Of a stretch of 64,000 nucleotides of DNA, positions 11,200 to 22,094 are shown piece by piece. This stretch comes from Membranipora membranacea. Taxonomy: Eukaryota; Bryozoa; Gymnolaemata; Cheilostomatida; Membraniporidae. The notes under the pieces are model-generated. The model saw only the letters and a list, made by a program, of their open reading frames with translations. It made no database searches and had not been told where the DNA came from. Each line of letters starts with the position of its first letter. Positions within the stretch are counted from its first letter, which is position 1. A program made the position numbers and the translations under genes. Location of the stretch: positions 6,820,001 to 6,884,000 of the forward strand of contig OU612072.1 of NCBI GenBank assembly GCA_914767715.1. Direction: 5' to 3'.

Positions 11200-12590
11200 T
11201 GCCAGGCAGAGAACTCAAACAAGCCACAACCACCATAGTACATGAGGCAGAAAGTGTATTTGCATGGATTTTGCGACAGCACTGTGTTAGAACAAAGGCT
11301 AAGTAATCCTATTGCTAAGTAACACACTCACTTTGCCAGCTTTTAATTTCTTTATTTATAATCCTTGTAAGGATTAGATTGAGGGGATTAGGCATGATTA
11401 GCAAACGGCTCAGGTAGAATGCGAAGTGAATATCACATTAAAGTGAGTTTGAGCTTGACCCACGCATAAAAGGCAGACAGAGCAAAATAGTAATCATAAT
11501 CAGTCCATAGCTGTAGCGCAAACAAGTCAACTCTGTGACTTGTGTATGAGTTGTATGATGCTCAATGTAGTGAATTTGAGTAGTGGGCTATAGCACGAGT
11601 GACAAGTGCCTTGAAAGTAAATGTGACATTTGGGTAAAATGAGTGGCCCGGCCATGCCGATGTGGCCCTATACTAGGATACTTCAACTGTTTCCTGTGAG
11701 TTTAATGCTTTTAATGTTTCAAGCTCCAACCCTCCGCAATTCAAGATCTCTCCTCTCATACGAAGCAGTGCACTGATCACACAAAACTATCTTCTGGCAT
11801 CTTACGTTATCATATAGTTGGTTAGGAAAAGTTTTTCAGTAGTGAAGAAATAAAATGTAACAAACACCCTTATGATAATTTTTGAGGCATCTCAAACTAG
11901 AGTGCACAGTTCATGATAAAATCTTCATTGATCTTGTCATTTTCATGCCCCATATAATAAACGTCAGGTTTCCCTGTTCTTGTCATGTCACCATGTTACC
12001 AGAATATGAAACAATGCACTGATCACACAAAACTATCTTCTGGCATCTTACGTTACCATATAGTTGGTTGGGAAAAGTTTCATGCCCCATATAATAAACG
12101 TCAGGTTTCCCTGTTTTTGTCATGTCACCATGTTACCAGAATATCCGAAGATTGAAATCATGAGGATTTCCATAATCTAGAATAATGGCAGTTTTACAAA
12201 TAGATTGTTTGCACCCTCTCAAAGCATGGCTATCAATAAGCCCTACAAACACCACCTATGACAATGCATATTTAAGGAGATGCAAAAAGAGTTTGAAGGC
12301 GGTGTTATGTTATACTGCGCAAATCTCTCAATTTAATTTTAATTTATCATGTTTCATGTTTGATATTTTACCATATCATGTTAGATTTCATCATCTCCTG
12401 TTCATGCCATGTCTTGTCATTGTTTTGAAATTTGAAAGAACTTTGGTGGTACCAGTTCAATCAGAATCATCAAAGAGCCTGTAAACTAGATTCATGATGA
12501 TACCTATCTCCTGGTGCTGTAAGATTATAAAAAGGTGGCCTTGTTAAAGGACAAACAACTTTGCATTCGCTTGATGACTATGTGAAATTT
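11200..12590. other. intergenic inside duplication copy 1
   Basis: No exon seen. It holds 5' flank of gene 5 related to the flanks at 38220-38700 and 45040-45320, plus a local tandem duplication of two blocks (11772-12145). An ATGAGGATT at 12152 runs straight into a stop codon and is not a signal exon. Confidence 0.5.
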
Positions 12591-12596
12591 TTTGAT

Positions 12597-12610
12597 GTTG
12601 TCATGGTGAT
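12597..12610 (+). promoter_or_regulatory. X-box-like site upstream of gene 5
   Basis: GTTGTCATGGTGAT lies 155 bp before the ATG at 12752 and about 90 bp before a TATATATT at 12688-12695. Thirteen of 14 positions match the consensus. Confidence 0.6.
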
Positions 12611-12687
12611 ATTTTTCGACGAAATCATTGTTTTCCTCAAAGAAAAGCTGTCACATCATAGCCTTCGTTTACAACAGGTTTCCTTGC

Positions 12688-12695
12688 TATATATT
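12688..12695 (+). promoter_or_regulatory. TATA-like box of gene 5
   Basis: TATATATT lies 57-64 bp before the ATG. The solo LTR inserted exactly here in the duplicate gene at 20861. Confidence 0.5.
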
Positions 12696-12751
12696 TTTTT
12701 GTTTTTGCGACTTCTATTCATTTCTTTACCAATCTCAACAGCTCACCAGTC

Positions 12752-13406
12752 ATGAGGATTGTCCTATTCACTGTAGCCCTTTTGGGTGCTTTGGTATCAT
12801 CATCTCTTGCACAAAACTTTAGTAAGTATCCTTAACTACATAAACAGTATAGTTTGTAGCAACAGTGTTGTTGGACACTAACTCAAAACTGATGATTCGC
12901 CTGAAGAATATAATTATTGACTCAGGCCAGATATATTTTTCCATATTGTTTATCAATTTCATGCGTATAAATTTGATAGCTGTACAGCCAGGGATCATTC
13001 GCCTTATAACTTTAAGTTTAGAAGATGCTTATCCAAATACTTTGCACAATCCTTATAGTTTTGTGTAGAAAGATTCTGTTTTGTCGTATTTCCAGATATA
13101 CCATGTCTCTGTGTAACAAGCCCGTGCCCTTGTGCTGGTGAGTATATTCTGAGCAGCTTGAAAGCATCTGCTAAATATCATTATTTTACATAGATCGACT
13201 TTTACAAAGGTTTTTAAATAAATAATTCAATGATTGTGCGGCAGGTTTTCATGAATGATTTTGAATCGTATTCAAGGCATAGTCATAACCAACGAAGAAG
13301 CAGCTACGAAGCATCATTTCAAAGCGCCGACTGGCAAACCTCATGATCACCATCACATATAAATTTCTCTGTTTTAAAACATCCTCTTTTTCAATTTGAA
13401 GGTTAG
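12752..13406 (+). CDS. secreted four-Cys micro-peptide, gene 5 (3 exons)
   Basis: Exons are 12752-12821, 13096-13137 and 13402-13406 (stop TAG 13404-13406). All introns are phase 1; 117 nt joined gives 38 residues. The signal peptide is MRIVLFTVALLGALVSSSLA. The predicted mature peptide is QNFNIPCLCVTSPCPCAG, with the C-X-C-X4-C-X-C core, an N-terminal Gln (possible pyroglutamate) and a C-terminal Gly right before the stop (possible amidation donor). The exon 3 acceptor is AAG where paralogs have TAG (TTTTTCAATTTGAAG), which may weaken splicing. Its duplicate at 20861 extends instead to LIG and a stop. AATAAA is at 13514-13519. Both terminal modifications are inferences. Confidence 0.75.
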
Positions 13407-13513
13407 ATTGGATAAGATCATGGAGCCGTCGCCCATCGTTCAATGATAACTCTCACCAAAACACATCTACAATTATTTCTTTACTTTGGACAAACTTATG
13501 ATGAAATTGAGGC

Positions 13514-13519
13514 AATAAA
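13514..13519 (+). terminator. polyadenylation signal of gene 5
   Basis: AATAAA lies 108 nt after the stop and is conserved at 21585-21590 in the duplicate. Confidence 0.55.
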
Positions 13520-15228
13520 CTCTTACAAAACACCAACAATATTGTACTGCTTTCAAAAATTGTTTTCATACTTTCTGATACATTGCCAATTTTCATGAGA
13601 ACGTTAATGCAAAATGCCCATGCCATGTGTTCTAAGCAGCACCAGTTACCAATATGATCTACCAATCTTCAGTGAGTAATTTGTGATAATCAACAGCTGT
13701 GACCAACAATAAACTCAGGGATGTTTTTATCCTTCCTGTCAGCAAGAAAGTTTGTGCTAGCATGTCACCTTAACTTGTCATAGGAAGGAAAGTATAGTAA
13801 TTTCAGACAGCCATGAAAAGCAAGAAGCAAAGAAACCATATCTCAGTCTCCATTGTTTTCTTTGCGAATGGAGTAACAGAACAGTCTTTGAGGTCAATCA
13901 AAGATATATCAGACTTCCTATGTTCTGAGCTCCATTCATTCCCTTTGGAGAACAAGATTAATATCAAACGTGAATTTAGATTATCTTGCCCATTTTCTGT
14001 TCAGTAAAACTTAAAAAGGACCTTGAATTTTCTATTGACCTGCTTCAGCAAAAAATATACTTTAAATTCTTTAAAATGTATACAAATAAGATTGTCATTT
14101 GTTTCAATAATCAGTGTCCAATAATACATGCAGTACTTTGAGCCAAACTAATATCATTTGGGGAAGTTGTGGTTGTCATGATCACTTATTAGCATACATT
14201 TCTTAGCAGCTATCAATGATGGTAGGGCATTGACATGTTTAAGGCGCTTGCTTCGATATGAGAATCACGAGTTGTTTGGATCTTGTATATTACAATCAAA
14301 GTGAGTAATAAAACTAACTTCAAAGCACTCTCTTGACATCAACCAAACTTATTTGTATTTCTGACAACTCACCCTACCTGGCAGCGTGATGTCATATTTA
14401 ATTGTCATGGGTTTGAAAAGGCATGATAGGGACATAGCAAGCAGTGGTACAATCAGTACACATAACCTCTCATTGTCTCAGGTTATGCTGTTCTCCACAC
14501 CAATAATACAAGAATCAGCACAGGCTTTAAGCCAATCAATGACACACTTTATTAAGTTTGCATTCACAGAGCACCAATCATTCCTTTTGGTAACCAGGAT
14601 AATGATCAACGTGTGAAATAAGATCATGCGCCTGATTCCTTAAGCAGGAAGTCAAACTATCATTGGACCTTCTTCATCAACTGTTGCAGGCAACAAGAGA
14701 TCTAGAAAATTATCAGATTGAACCAATTATCAACCTCACTCCATATTTGTCGGTTGTTTCTTGATGTGATTATATACAAATAAAGCTTAGCCAGCAGTAT
14801 CTAGCTCTCAGCCTGCTGTAGCATGAAAGTCAGTTATATCGATCAAGTTCCATAGAGTAACTAAATGTACTGACAAAAGGCAGTTAAGCCTCAGCGAGCT
14901 CATAACTCAAGACACAAAAACTATAACCCCACTGAAAACAGCACCCAAACTAGCTAAAACAAACAGAAAATATTAAGTGGGGTGAGAATGTACATCGGTA
15001 GCCAAGATTGCACATTATGAAGCAATCAATGTTGGTGAGACAATGGTTTTGCATTCACGCTATGTACTGATCACACGAAATTGAATTCCTGGCACCTTTG
15101 CAAATAGCTGGTCACGAAAAGTTTTGTAAGCAGTGAAGAAGAAAGATGTATCAAACAACTTAACATATTTATTGAGCCTCTCAAACTAGAGGATAGAGGT
15201 GCCTTGGTAGTACATTTAACTTTTACAG
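13520..15228. other. 3' flank of gene 5, non-coding
   Basis: No gene seen. The sequence is paralogous to 21590-22094 plus 25342-26635 (duplication copy 2), to 39800-40850 (after the gene-9 pseudogene) and, more loosely, to 58970-59520. It is part of the ancestral repeat unit and not an independent gene. Confidence 0.6.
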
Positions 15229-15886
15229 GGTATAGGTAAATATTAAAACAGCTGAAGACTTTTTTATTTGATAGCAGCAGTATTGTTGGAGACGAACTCA
15301 ATGAAGCTTTTTTGGCCTCCATCTAAGCGTCATTGAAATACCTTGCCATAGTTTTCAGGCGGTATCAGTATTGCCACCCAGGGGGTCTTTCAATTAGAAA
15401 CATTCGAAATTGCAATCAGATGAGTGAATAAGCAAGACCTGCTAGGCTCTCACTTTCAAATTGCTCACTCAATGATACAACTAGATACATTCTGAATGAG
15501 TGATCTGGGAGCATATTTGTCTTATTGAAAGAGCAGGTGAGTGATCACTTTGAGCAGAGCGATAGTGAAAATTCGCTTGAGTTAAACATTACTCATTCTA
15601 TTTGAAAGACCTGTCTGTTTAGTATATAAAAAATATGCACAGAAAATTATCAATCCAGTTGTTACCCTTGAGTGAAATGCATCTGTTTGTTCAACTGTTA
15701 TCATAATAAGAAATACAGAAAATAACAAATGCCTTGCCATCACTCTGCACGCTCTATATAATACTGAGTATATGATAATTCATAAAATACCCTCTGTCAT
15801 TGGATGATGCCGCCTATATATTGATGTTATTCCCGCCTGTATGTGTCAACGCAGTGTTTATCTTAAGTTTATCCCTTTCTTTCTAG

Positions 15887-15931
15887 CAGCTTCAATCTGC
15901 GAGTGTCCACAAAACCTGTGTCTCTGTGACG
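15887..15931 (+). pseudogene. orphan exon 2 of duplicated gene 3
   Basis: The acceptor TTCTAG/CAG and donor GGTTAGTG flank a 45-nt phase 1-1 exon encoding the same AASICECPQNLCLCD as gene 3. The duplication breakpoint lies inside intron 1, so no signal exon precedes it in this copy. A candidate last exon at 16011 (VGTVVSRSGQNG then stop) also survives. It could only be expressed by splicing to another gene's exon 1, for example 12752-12821, which is phase-compatible. More likely it is a dead fragment. Confidence 0.6.
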
Positions 15932-16570
15932 GTTAGTGTATTTACTGGTGTGTAGAAGACCAGACTAGATACAAAATCTGCTGCACCACAGCTTAGTATT
16001 TATTTTGCAGTAGGAACCGTAGTTAGTAGGAGTGGACAAAATGGTTAAGGTGTGATCATTATCTGTGCTGCTTTACGGGAGATATTTCCTCTGAAGAATT
16101 TAGCCACGTTCACATTTTGTTATCGGATCTGAATTAAATATCTCCAAACCAATTCAGACCCAGATCTTGGGATGTGAAACCTTTTTTAATGTTGCCATGC
16201 TTGATGATATTTATGATTTTCTGGGAATGAGTGTTTTCAGATTTCAGGTAAAAGATAGGCGGTATATATAGCATTGGAAAAACTGTTGCCATCTTATTAG
16301 AAGCAATGTAACACTTGATCTGTGTTCTGTACTTGACATAGTGCACATCTCCTAACGGTCCCATAAAATGCCATATCATGTTAGGTGTCTTCATGTCCTG
16401 ATCATGTCATTGCATCATTTCCCAAAAACTATATTAAGAACAAGTGATTAGAAAAAAATAGTGTTGGTACCTTCTGAAATCACAATCATCAATAACCCCT
16501 AAAACCAAGCTATATGATGACAATGTCAATTTTCTAAAATAAGTTTGTGGATATTTGGTCAAATAATAAT

Positions 16571-16584
16571 GTTGCCATGGTGAT
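16571..16584 (+). promoter_or_regulatory. X-box-like site upstream of the 16716 gene copy
   Basis: GTTGCCATGGTGAT is identical to the site of gene 4 and lies 145 bp before the ATG. Confidence 0.5.
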
Positions 16585-16715
16585 ACATTTTGAGCAAACA
16601 TTGTTTGCCTCATCGATAGCAATTATAAAACTGTACAAACTAGAGGTAAATTTGCTAAATAATATATATGATTGTGTGACCTCCACTCATTCACGATTCT
16701 AACTGAACAACAATC

Positions 16716-17523
16716 ATGAGGATCCTTATAATCACTGTAGCTCTGTTAAGTGCTTTTGTAGCATAATCACTTGCAGGTGGGTGCATAGGATATCATAATT
16801 CGATAGGAATAATATTTCTGGACATTAGCTTGTTCTCTGCCTGAGCATAATCAATATCGAAATACAATATAAAAATAGTTTTTATGAAATTATATATCAT
16901 GTAAAGAAAAAAATGAATACAATGTTCCTAAGACTTTGTACCACATAGCCAAGGATCAAGGCAGTAGTTACTCCAGCAAACAACTAAGGGATTCTATGCA
17001 TCCACCGAGCAAAATCCACAGTATCATGGTGTAATAAATAATTGATAAAATACTACATGCTTTATCTAAATCTACTCGATCCTGTCCTAGAATTCAACAC
17101 TATCAATTCTTAAAACTTCCTTTTTTTGTTTTCAGGTGTACCATGTATGTGTTCAATAACCTCATGTCCCTGTGGAGGTATGTATATTATCTCAAGGCTA
17201 ATGAGATCAACTGAATATATCTACGTGTAGTTTTCAACACTCGCAGACAGATAAAATGTTTGGAAAAATAATGTATTGTTGTAACTTGTATGTCAAAGAA
17301 AATTTATTACGAGATCTAGATTTGTCAGGGCCTATTTTCCCATTGTTTGTGGCCACGAGACTTACCAAATAATACAACTTTGTGATCAGATAAGGAGCAT
17401 ACGATCAAATTACTTATAAACCCATTAGCCTTGAGCAGACTCACGCAGCTCTCACACCCAATAACATCATAAGTTATTTGTCTCAAATTGTCTCCCCTTT
17501 TTCAATTTGTAGACATAGAATAA
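16716..17523 (+). pseudogene. duplicate of gene 4 with nonsense codon in the signal peptide
   Basis: Exons are 16716-16776, 17136-17177 and 17513-17523. All splice sites, the CMCSITSCPCG core and the AATAAA (17635-17640) are preserved. Codon 17 of the signal peptide (16764-16766) is TAA where gene 4 has TAT. Translation would stop after 16 residues, so no mature peptide would be made. The rest is almost identical to gene 4, so inactivation is recent, or the stop could be polymorphic or an assembly error. Confidence 0.8.
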
Positions 17524-18072
17524 CGTCATAGAGCAATGGGAGTAATAACAGCTCATCCTCTGTTGTACAACAACTATATGAACAGCAAGACAAGATGAGA
17601 TGATTCATTATGATTTGTGTGAACAAAATGACTCAATAAACTGTTCTGACACCCAAAAACAAAGTTATGCTGACAAAACACCGAATGCATTGCCAGTTTA
17701 TGTCCTAAAAGCCAATGAAATATTCTCAAAGTAATGTTTACAAGAACAGACAAAGCAAGATAGATGTAACTCGTACCATATAACATTCGGTATGATAGGT
17801 GATAGCATTATAATTCTGCAATTTCAAGTTATCAAAGAAATTAATTGTAGTTTTGGAAATTTTCAGATTAAACTTAACAATCACATTTAATATTTTGCTT
17901 GTTTTTGTTGCTCTGCCCTTTTACCCACATAGCTGAGCACAAAATATTATGAGACATTTAAGTCATATGATCAAGAAAAAAAGCAGCCAAGATCATTCAT
18001 CTTATATGAAACGATCAATCTTGGTGGGGATGATGAAATTTTTGACATTCATGATATCTACTAGTAGTACTA

Positions 18073-18330
18073 GGAGTAGGAGGTGGCTCAGTGGTTAGAG
18101 CGCCGGTCCTTCACCATGTAAAGGTTGAAGGTCGTGGGATCGAATCCCACTGGAGTCCACTGACTACTTGGAGTTGTTGGACCCCCAAGTGTGCTCCAAC
18201 CTGCCTATAAACTGAGAGCAAATTGGAGCAGACATTGCAGCCTCGCCCTTAAGGCACACCATTTCATCGCCACGATGTAGTGAGTGACTTAGCATTGGGA
18301 TTTAAAACAACATTTTTTAGGCAACATAGT
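18073..18330 (+). mobile_element. tRNA-derived SINE, copy in duplication unit 2
   Basis: This is the counterpart of the copy at 10931, duplicated together with its flanks. The pol III boxes are retained (GTGGCTCAGTGG, GGGATCGAATCCC). Confidence 0.75.
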
Positions 18331-18339
18331 CATACTAAG

Positions 18340-19620
18340 AGTTGGGCTGCCAGGCAGAGAACTCAAACAAGCCACAACCACCATAGTACATGAGGCAGAA
18401 AGTGCATTTGCATGGATTTTGCGACAGCACTGTGTTAGAACAAAGGCTAAGTAATCCTATTGCTAAGTAACACACTCACTTTGCCAGCGTTTAATTTCTT
18501 TATTTATAATCCTTGTAAGGATTAGATTGAGGGGATTAGGCGATGATTAGCAAACGGCTCAGGTAGAATGCGAAGTGAAGATCACATTAAAGTGAGTTTA
18601 AGCTTGACCAACGCATAAAAGGCAGACAGAGCAAAATAGGAGATCATAATCAGTCCATAGCTGTCGCGCAAACAAGTCAACTGTGTGACTTGTGTATGAG
18701 TTGTATGATGCTCAATGTAGTGAATTTGAGTAGTGGGCTGTGGCACGAGTGACGGGTGCCTTGACAGTAAATGTGACGTTTGGGTAAAATGAGTGGCCCG
18801 CCATGCCGATGTGGCCCTATACTAGGATACTTCAACTACTTCCTGTGAGTTTAATGCTTTTAATGATTTAAGCTCCCACCCTCCGCAATCCAAGATCTCT
18901 CCTCTCATATGAAACAATGCACTGATCACACAAAACTATCTTCTGGCATCTTACGTTAGCATTTAGTTGGTTAGGAATAGTTTTTCAGTAGTGAAGAAAT
19001 AAAATGTAACAAACACCCTTATGATGATATTTGAGGCATCTCAAACTAGAGTGCACAGTTCATGATAGAATCTTCATTGATCTTGTCATTTTAATGCCCC
19101 ATAATAAAAGTCAGGTTTCCCTGTTCTTGTCATGTCACTATGTTACCAGAATATCCGAAGATTGAAATCATGAGGATTTGCATAATCTAGAATAATGGCA
19201 GTTTTACAAATAGATTGTTTGCACCCTCTCAAAGCATGGCTATCAATAAGCCCTACAAACACCACCTATGACAATGCATATTTAACGAGATGAAACCTAT
19301 AAAAAAGAGTTTGAAGGTGGTATTATGTTATACTGCACAAATCTCACAATTTAATTTTAATTTATCATGTTATCGTGTTATCATGTTTCATGTTTCATAT
19401 TTTACCATATCATGTTAGATTTCATCATCTCCTGTTCATGCCATGTCTTGTCATTGTTTTGAATTTTGGAAGAATTTTGGTGGTACCAGTTCAATCAGAA
19501 TCATCAAAGAGCCTATAAACTAGATTTATGATGATACAGATTTCCTGGTGGTGTAAGATTATAAATAAGGTGGCCTTGTTAAAGGACAAACAACTTTGCA
19601 TTCGCTGGATGACTATGCGA
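18340..19620. other. intergenic inside duplication copy 2
   Basis: This is the counterpart of 11200-12590 without the local tandem duplication. No exon or RNA gene seen. Confidence 0.5.
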
Positions 19621-19631
19621 AATTTTGTGAT

Positions 19632-19645
19632 GTTGTTATGGGGAT
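19632..19645 (+). promoter_or_regulatory. X-box-like site now separated from its gene by an LTR
   Basis: GTTGTTATGGGGAT corresponds to the site at 12597 in copy 1. The 1,069-bp LTR inserted between it and the start codon, so it now lies 1.23 kb upstream of the ATG at 20861 instead of about 155 bp. Confidence 0.55.
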
Positions 19646-19828
19646 ATGTGTCGAGGAAATCATTGTTTTCCTCAAAGACAAGCTGTTACATGATAGCCTT
19701 CGTTTACAACAGGTTTCCTTGCTATTGTGAGAACTCAAGTTCCCACAGCTCAGGAGATTTCAGATAAAGAGAATGGAGCCAGGTGATACCAGACGACGTC
19801 AACCACTTCAAAATAATGTATATAATTA

Positions 19829-20190
19829 AAGTCCAACCTCCGCCTTTTTGGAGGGTTCAAACGCTGACATTTGAATAATATATATAATTAAAACCTTTTT
19901 ATTAGACATAAATTAAAGCCCAACCTCCGTCTTTTTGGAGGGTTCAAACGCTGACATTTGAATAATATATATAATTAAAACCTTTTTATTAGACATAAAT
20001 TAAAGCCCAACCTCCGTCTTTTTGGAGGGTTCAAACGCAGACATTTGAATAATATATATAATTAAAACCTTTTTATTAGACATAAATTAAAGTCCAATCT
20101 CCGTCTTTTTGGAGGGTTCGAACGCAAACATTTAAATGATATAGATAATTAAAACCTTTTTATCAGACACAAAATCTAAATCAAATCTCC
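19829..20190 (+). repeat. 87-bp tandem repeats in the LTR U3 region
   Basis: The CCTCCG landmark recurs at 19837, 19924, 20011 and 20098 with exact 87-bp spacing, then degenerates at about 20186. Each unit contains a small hairpin (CCTCCGTCTTTTTGGAGG). Placement upstream of the TATA box suggests enhancer-type U3 repeats. Confidence 0.85.
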
Positions 20191-20266
20191 GCTTTGGTCA
20201 AGAGGATGGGCAAATGCAATCTCCGGTTTTTGGCCATGCGCACCCGCCGTGGTGAACCCCTGTGCA

Positions 20267-20274
20267 TATAAAAA
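20267..20274 (+). promoter_or_regulatory. TATA box of the solo LTR
   Basis: TATAAAAA sits in a GC-richer stretch between the U3 repeats and the AATAAA signals. It is a candidate LTR promoter pointing towards the gene at 20861. Confidence 0.6.
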
Positions 20275-20525
20275 CCGGGGGAACATCAAGGCGAGTCAGT
20301 TCTTTTTGGAGAGCCCTCAGCAGCATATCACTCTGCAATATTTTGGTATTACCATTATTTTGGAGCGTATTACTATTATTTTGGAGCGTATTACCATTTC
20401 GGAGCATACTACGACTTACTGTTTTGGAGTTGACCTATTCTGACCTTTTGCACAGGAAACTTTGACGGTATGATAGAGCATGGTTTATTTTTTACGATGA
20501 CTGTTTAAACTTATTTCCATCAGTT

Positions 20526-20537
20526 AATAAAAATAAA
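20526..20537 (+). terminator. double polyadenylation signal of the LTR
   Basis: Two abutting AATAAA hexamers lie about 260 bp after the TATA box, as expected at the R/U5 boundary. Confidence 0.6.
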
Positions 20538-20661
20538 GTCTTATTTTAATGTCGAAAGGCATCTCAACTATGAGTCATTAGTAAATTGAACTAATATCTG
20601 CTTGTGACAAAATTCTAAAGAACAATGTTGTGGATAAATTTGATTAGGTAAACAAAACACT

Positions 20662-20715
20662 TTTTGTATGGAGTTGCCTTCTTCCTCAACCGGAAGAAGT
20701 TAACTCCATACAAAA
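20662..20715. repeat. 24-bp-stem hairpin inside the LTR
   Basis: Arms 20662-20685 and 20692-20715 pair at 22 of 24 positions around a 6-nt loop (TCAACC). A second smaller palindrome lies near 20761-20790. They may be LTR secondary structure or a nested small insertion. Confidence 0.7.
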
Positions 20716-20860
20716 TAAACATGAGCAAAATGAATGAAATAGTGGTATCTGTTCTGTCCGGGTATTCGGCCCCAAGTGGGTCGAATATGCGACACTATAT
20801 ATTTCTTTTGTTTTTGCGACTTCTATTCATTTCTTTACCAATCTCAAGAGCCCACCAGTC

Positions 20861-21523
20861 ATGAGGATTGTCCTATTCACTGTAGCTCTTTTAGGCGCTT
20901 TTGTATCATCATCTCTTGCACAAAACTATAGTAAGTATCCTTAACTACATAAACAGTATAGTTTGTAGCAACAGTGTTGTTGGACACTAACTCAAAACTG
21001 ATGATTCGCCTGAAGAATATAATGATTGACTCAGGCCAGATATATTTTTCATATTGTTTATCAATTTCATGCGTATAAATTTGATAGCTGTACAGCCAGG
21101 GATCATTCGCCTTATAACTTTAAGTTAAGAAGATGATTATCTAAATACTTTGCACAATCCTTATAGTTTTGTGTACAAAGATTCTGTTTTGTCGTATTTC
21201 CAGATATACCATGTCTCTGTGTAACAAGCCCGTGCCCTTGTGCTGGTGAGTATATTCTGAGCAGCTTGAAAGCATCTGCTAAATATCATTATTTTACATA
21301 GATCAATTTTCACAAAGGTGTTTAAAAAAATAATTCAATGATTGTGAGGCAGGTTTTCATGAATGATTTTGAATCGTATTCAAGGCATTGTCATAACCAA
21401 CGAAGAAGCAGCTACGAAGCATCATTTCAAAGCGCCGACTGGCAAACCTCATTATCACCATCACATATTATTTTTTCTGTTTTAAAACATCCTCTTTTTC
21501 AATTTGTAGGTTTGATTGGATAA
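20861..21523 (+). CDS. secreted four-Cys micro-peptide, duplicate of gene 5
   Basis: Exons are 20861-20930, 21204-21245 and 21510-21523 (stop TAA 21521-21523). All introns are phase 1; 126 nt joined gives 41 residues. The signal peptide is MRIVLFTVALLGAFVSSSLA. The mature part starts QNYNIPCLCVTSPCPCAG and continues LIG, because the paralog's TAG is TTG here. The exon 3 acceptor is the intact TTTTTCAATTTGTAG. AATAAA is at 21585-21590. The frame is fully open, but the promoter was split by the solo LTR, so expression may be lost or driven by the LTR. The Gly-stop end of gene 5 is absent, although a C-terminal Gly is again last. Confidence 0.75.
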
Positions 21524-22094
21524 GATCATGGAGCCATCTACAGTTATTTCTTTACTTTGGACAAACTTATGATGAAATTGACGCAATAAACTCTTACAAA
21601 CACCAACAATATTGTACTGCTTTCAAAAACTGTTTTTCATACTTCCTGATACATTGCCAATTTTCATGAGAATGTTAATACGAAATGACCATGCCCTGTG
21701 TTCGAAGCAGCACCAGTTACCAATATGATTTACCAATCTTCAGTGAGTAATTTGTGATAATCAACAGCTGTGACCAACAATAAACTCAGGGATGTTTATA
21801 TCCTTCCTGTCAGCAAGAAAGTTTGCGATAGCATGTCACCTTAACTTGTCATAGGAAGGAAAGTATAGTAATTTCAGACAGCCATGAACAGCAAGAAGCA
21901 AAGAAACCATTTCTCAGTCTCCATTTTTTTCTTTGCGAATGGACCAACAGAACAGTCTTTGAGGTCAATCTAAGATTCATCAGACTTCCTATGTTCTGAG
22001 CACCATTCATTCTCTTTGGGGAACCGGATTAATATCAAACATGAATTTAGATTATCTTGGTCATTTTCTGTTCAGTGAAACTTAAAAAGGACCA

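Larger units (their letters stand above)
8079..15228 (+). repeat. tandem segmental duplication, copy 1 (about 7.15 kb)
   Basis: This stretch is repeated almost base for base at 15229-26635 once two insertions in the second copy are removed. It includes intron 1 onward of gene 3, gene 4, a SINE, gene 5 and about 1.7 kb of 3' flank. The left edge is just after exon 1 of gene 3. The right edge (about 15220) abuts the start of copy 2 directly. Copy 1 has a private local tandem duplication near 11770-12145 (ACTGATCACACAAAACTATC and CATGCCCCATATAATAAACG blocks each occur twice). Confidence 0.85.
19726..20794 (+). mobile_element. solo LTR of a retrotransposon (1,069 bp)
   Basis: The insert begins TGTGAGAAC and ends GCGACA (TG...CA). 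It is flanked by the 4-bp direct repeat CTAT (19722-19725 and 20795-20798). Duplication copy 1 has the empty site with a single CTAT (12687-12690). Inside are 87-bp tandem repeats (U3-like), a TATA box at 20267-20274 and two AATAAA at 20526-20537, in the order expected for U3-R-U5 on the plus strand. No gag-pol or second LTR is present, so it is a solo LTR left by recombination. A 4-bp target duplication would fit Ty3/Gypsy-type elements; the family is not identified. Confidence 0.85.

Noticed and set aside
12152-12180. ATGAGGATTTCC, similar to the family start (also at 19168)
   Set aside because: It hits a stop after six codons, and paralogous flanks (38440, 26840) lack the ATG. It is upstream flank and not an exon.
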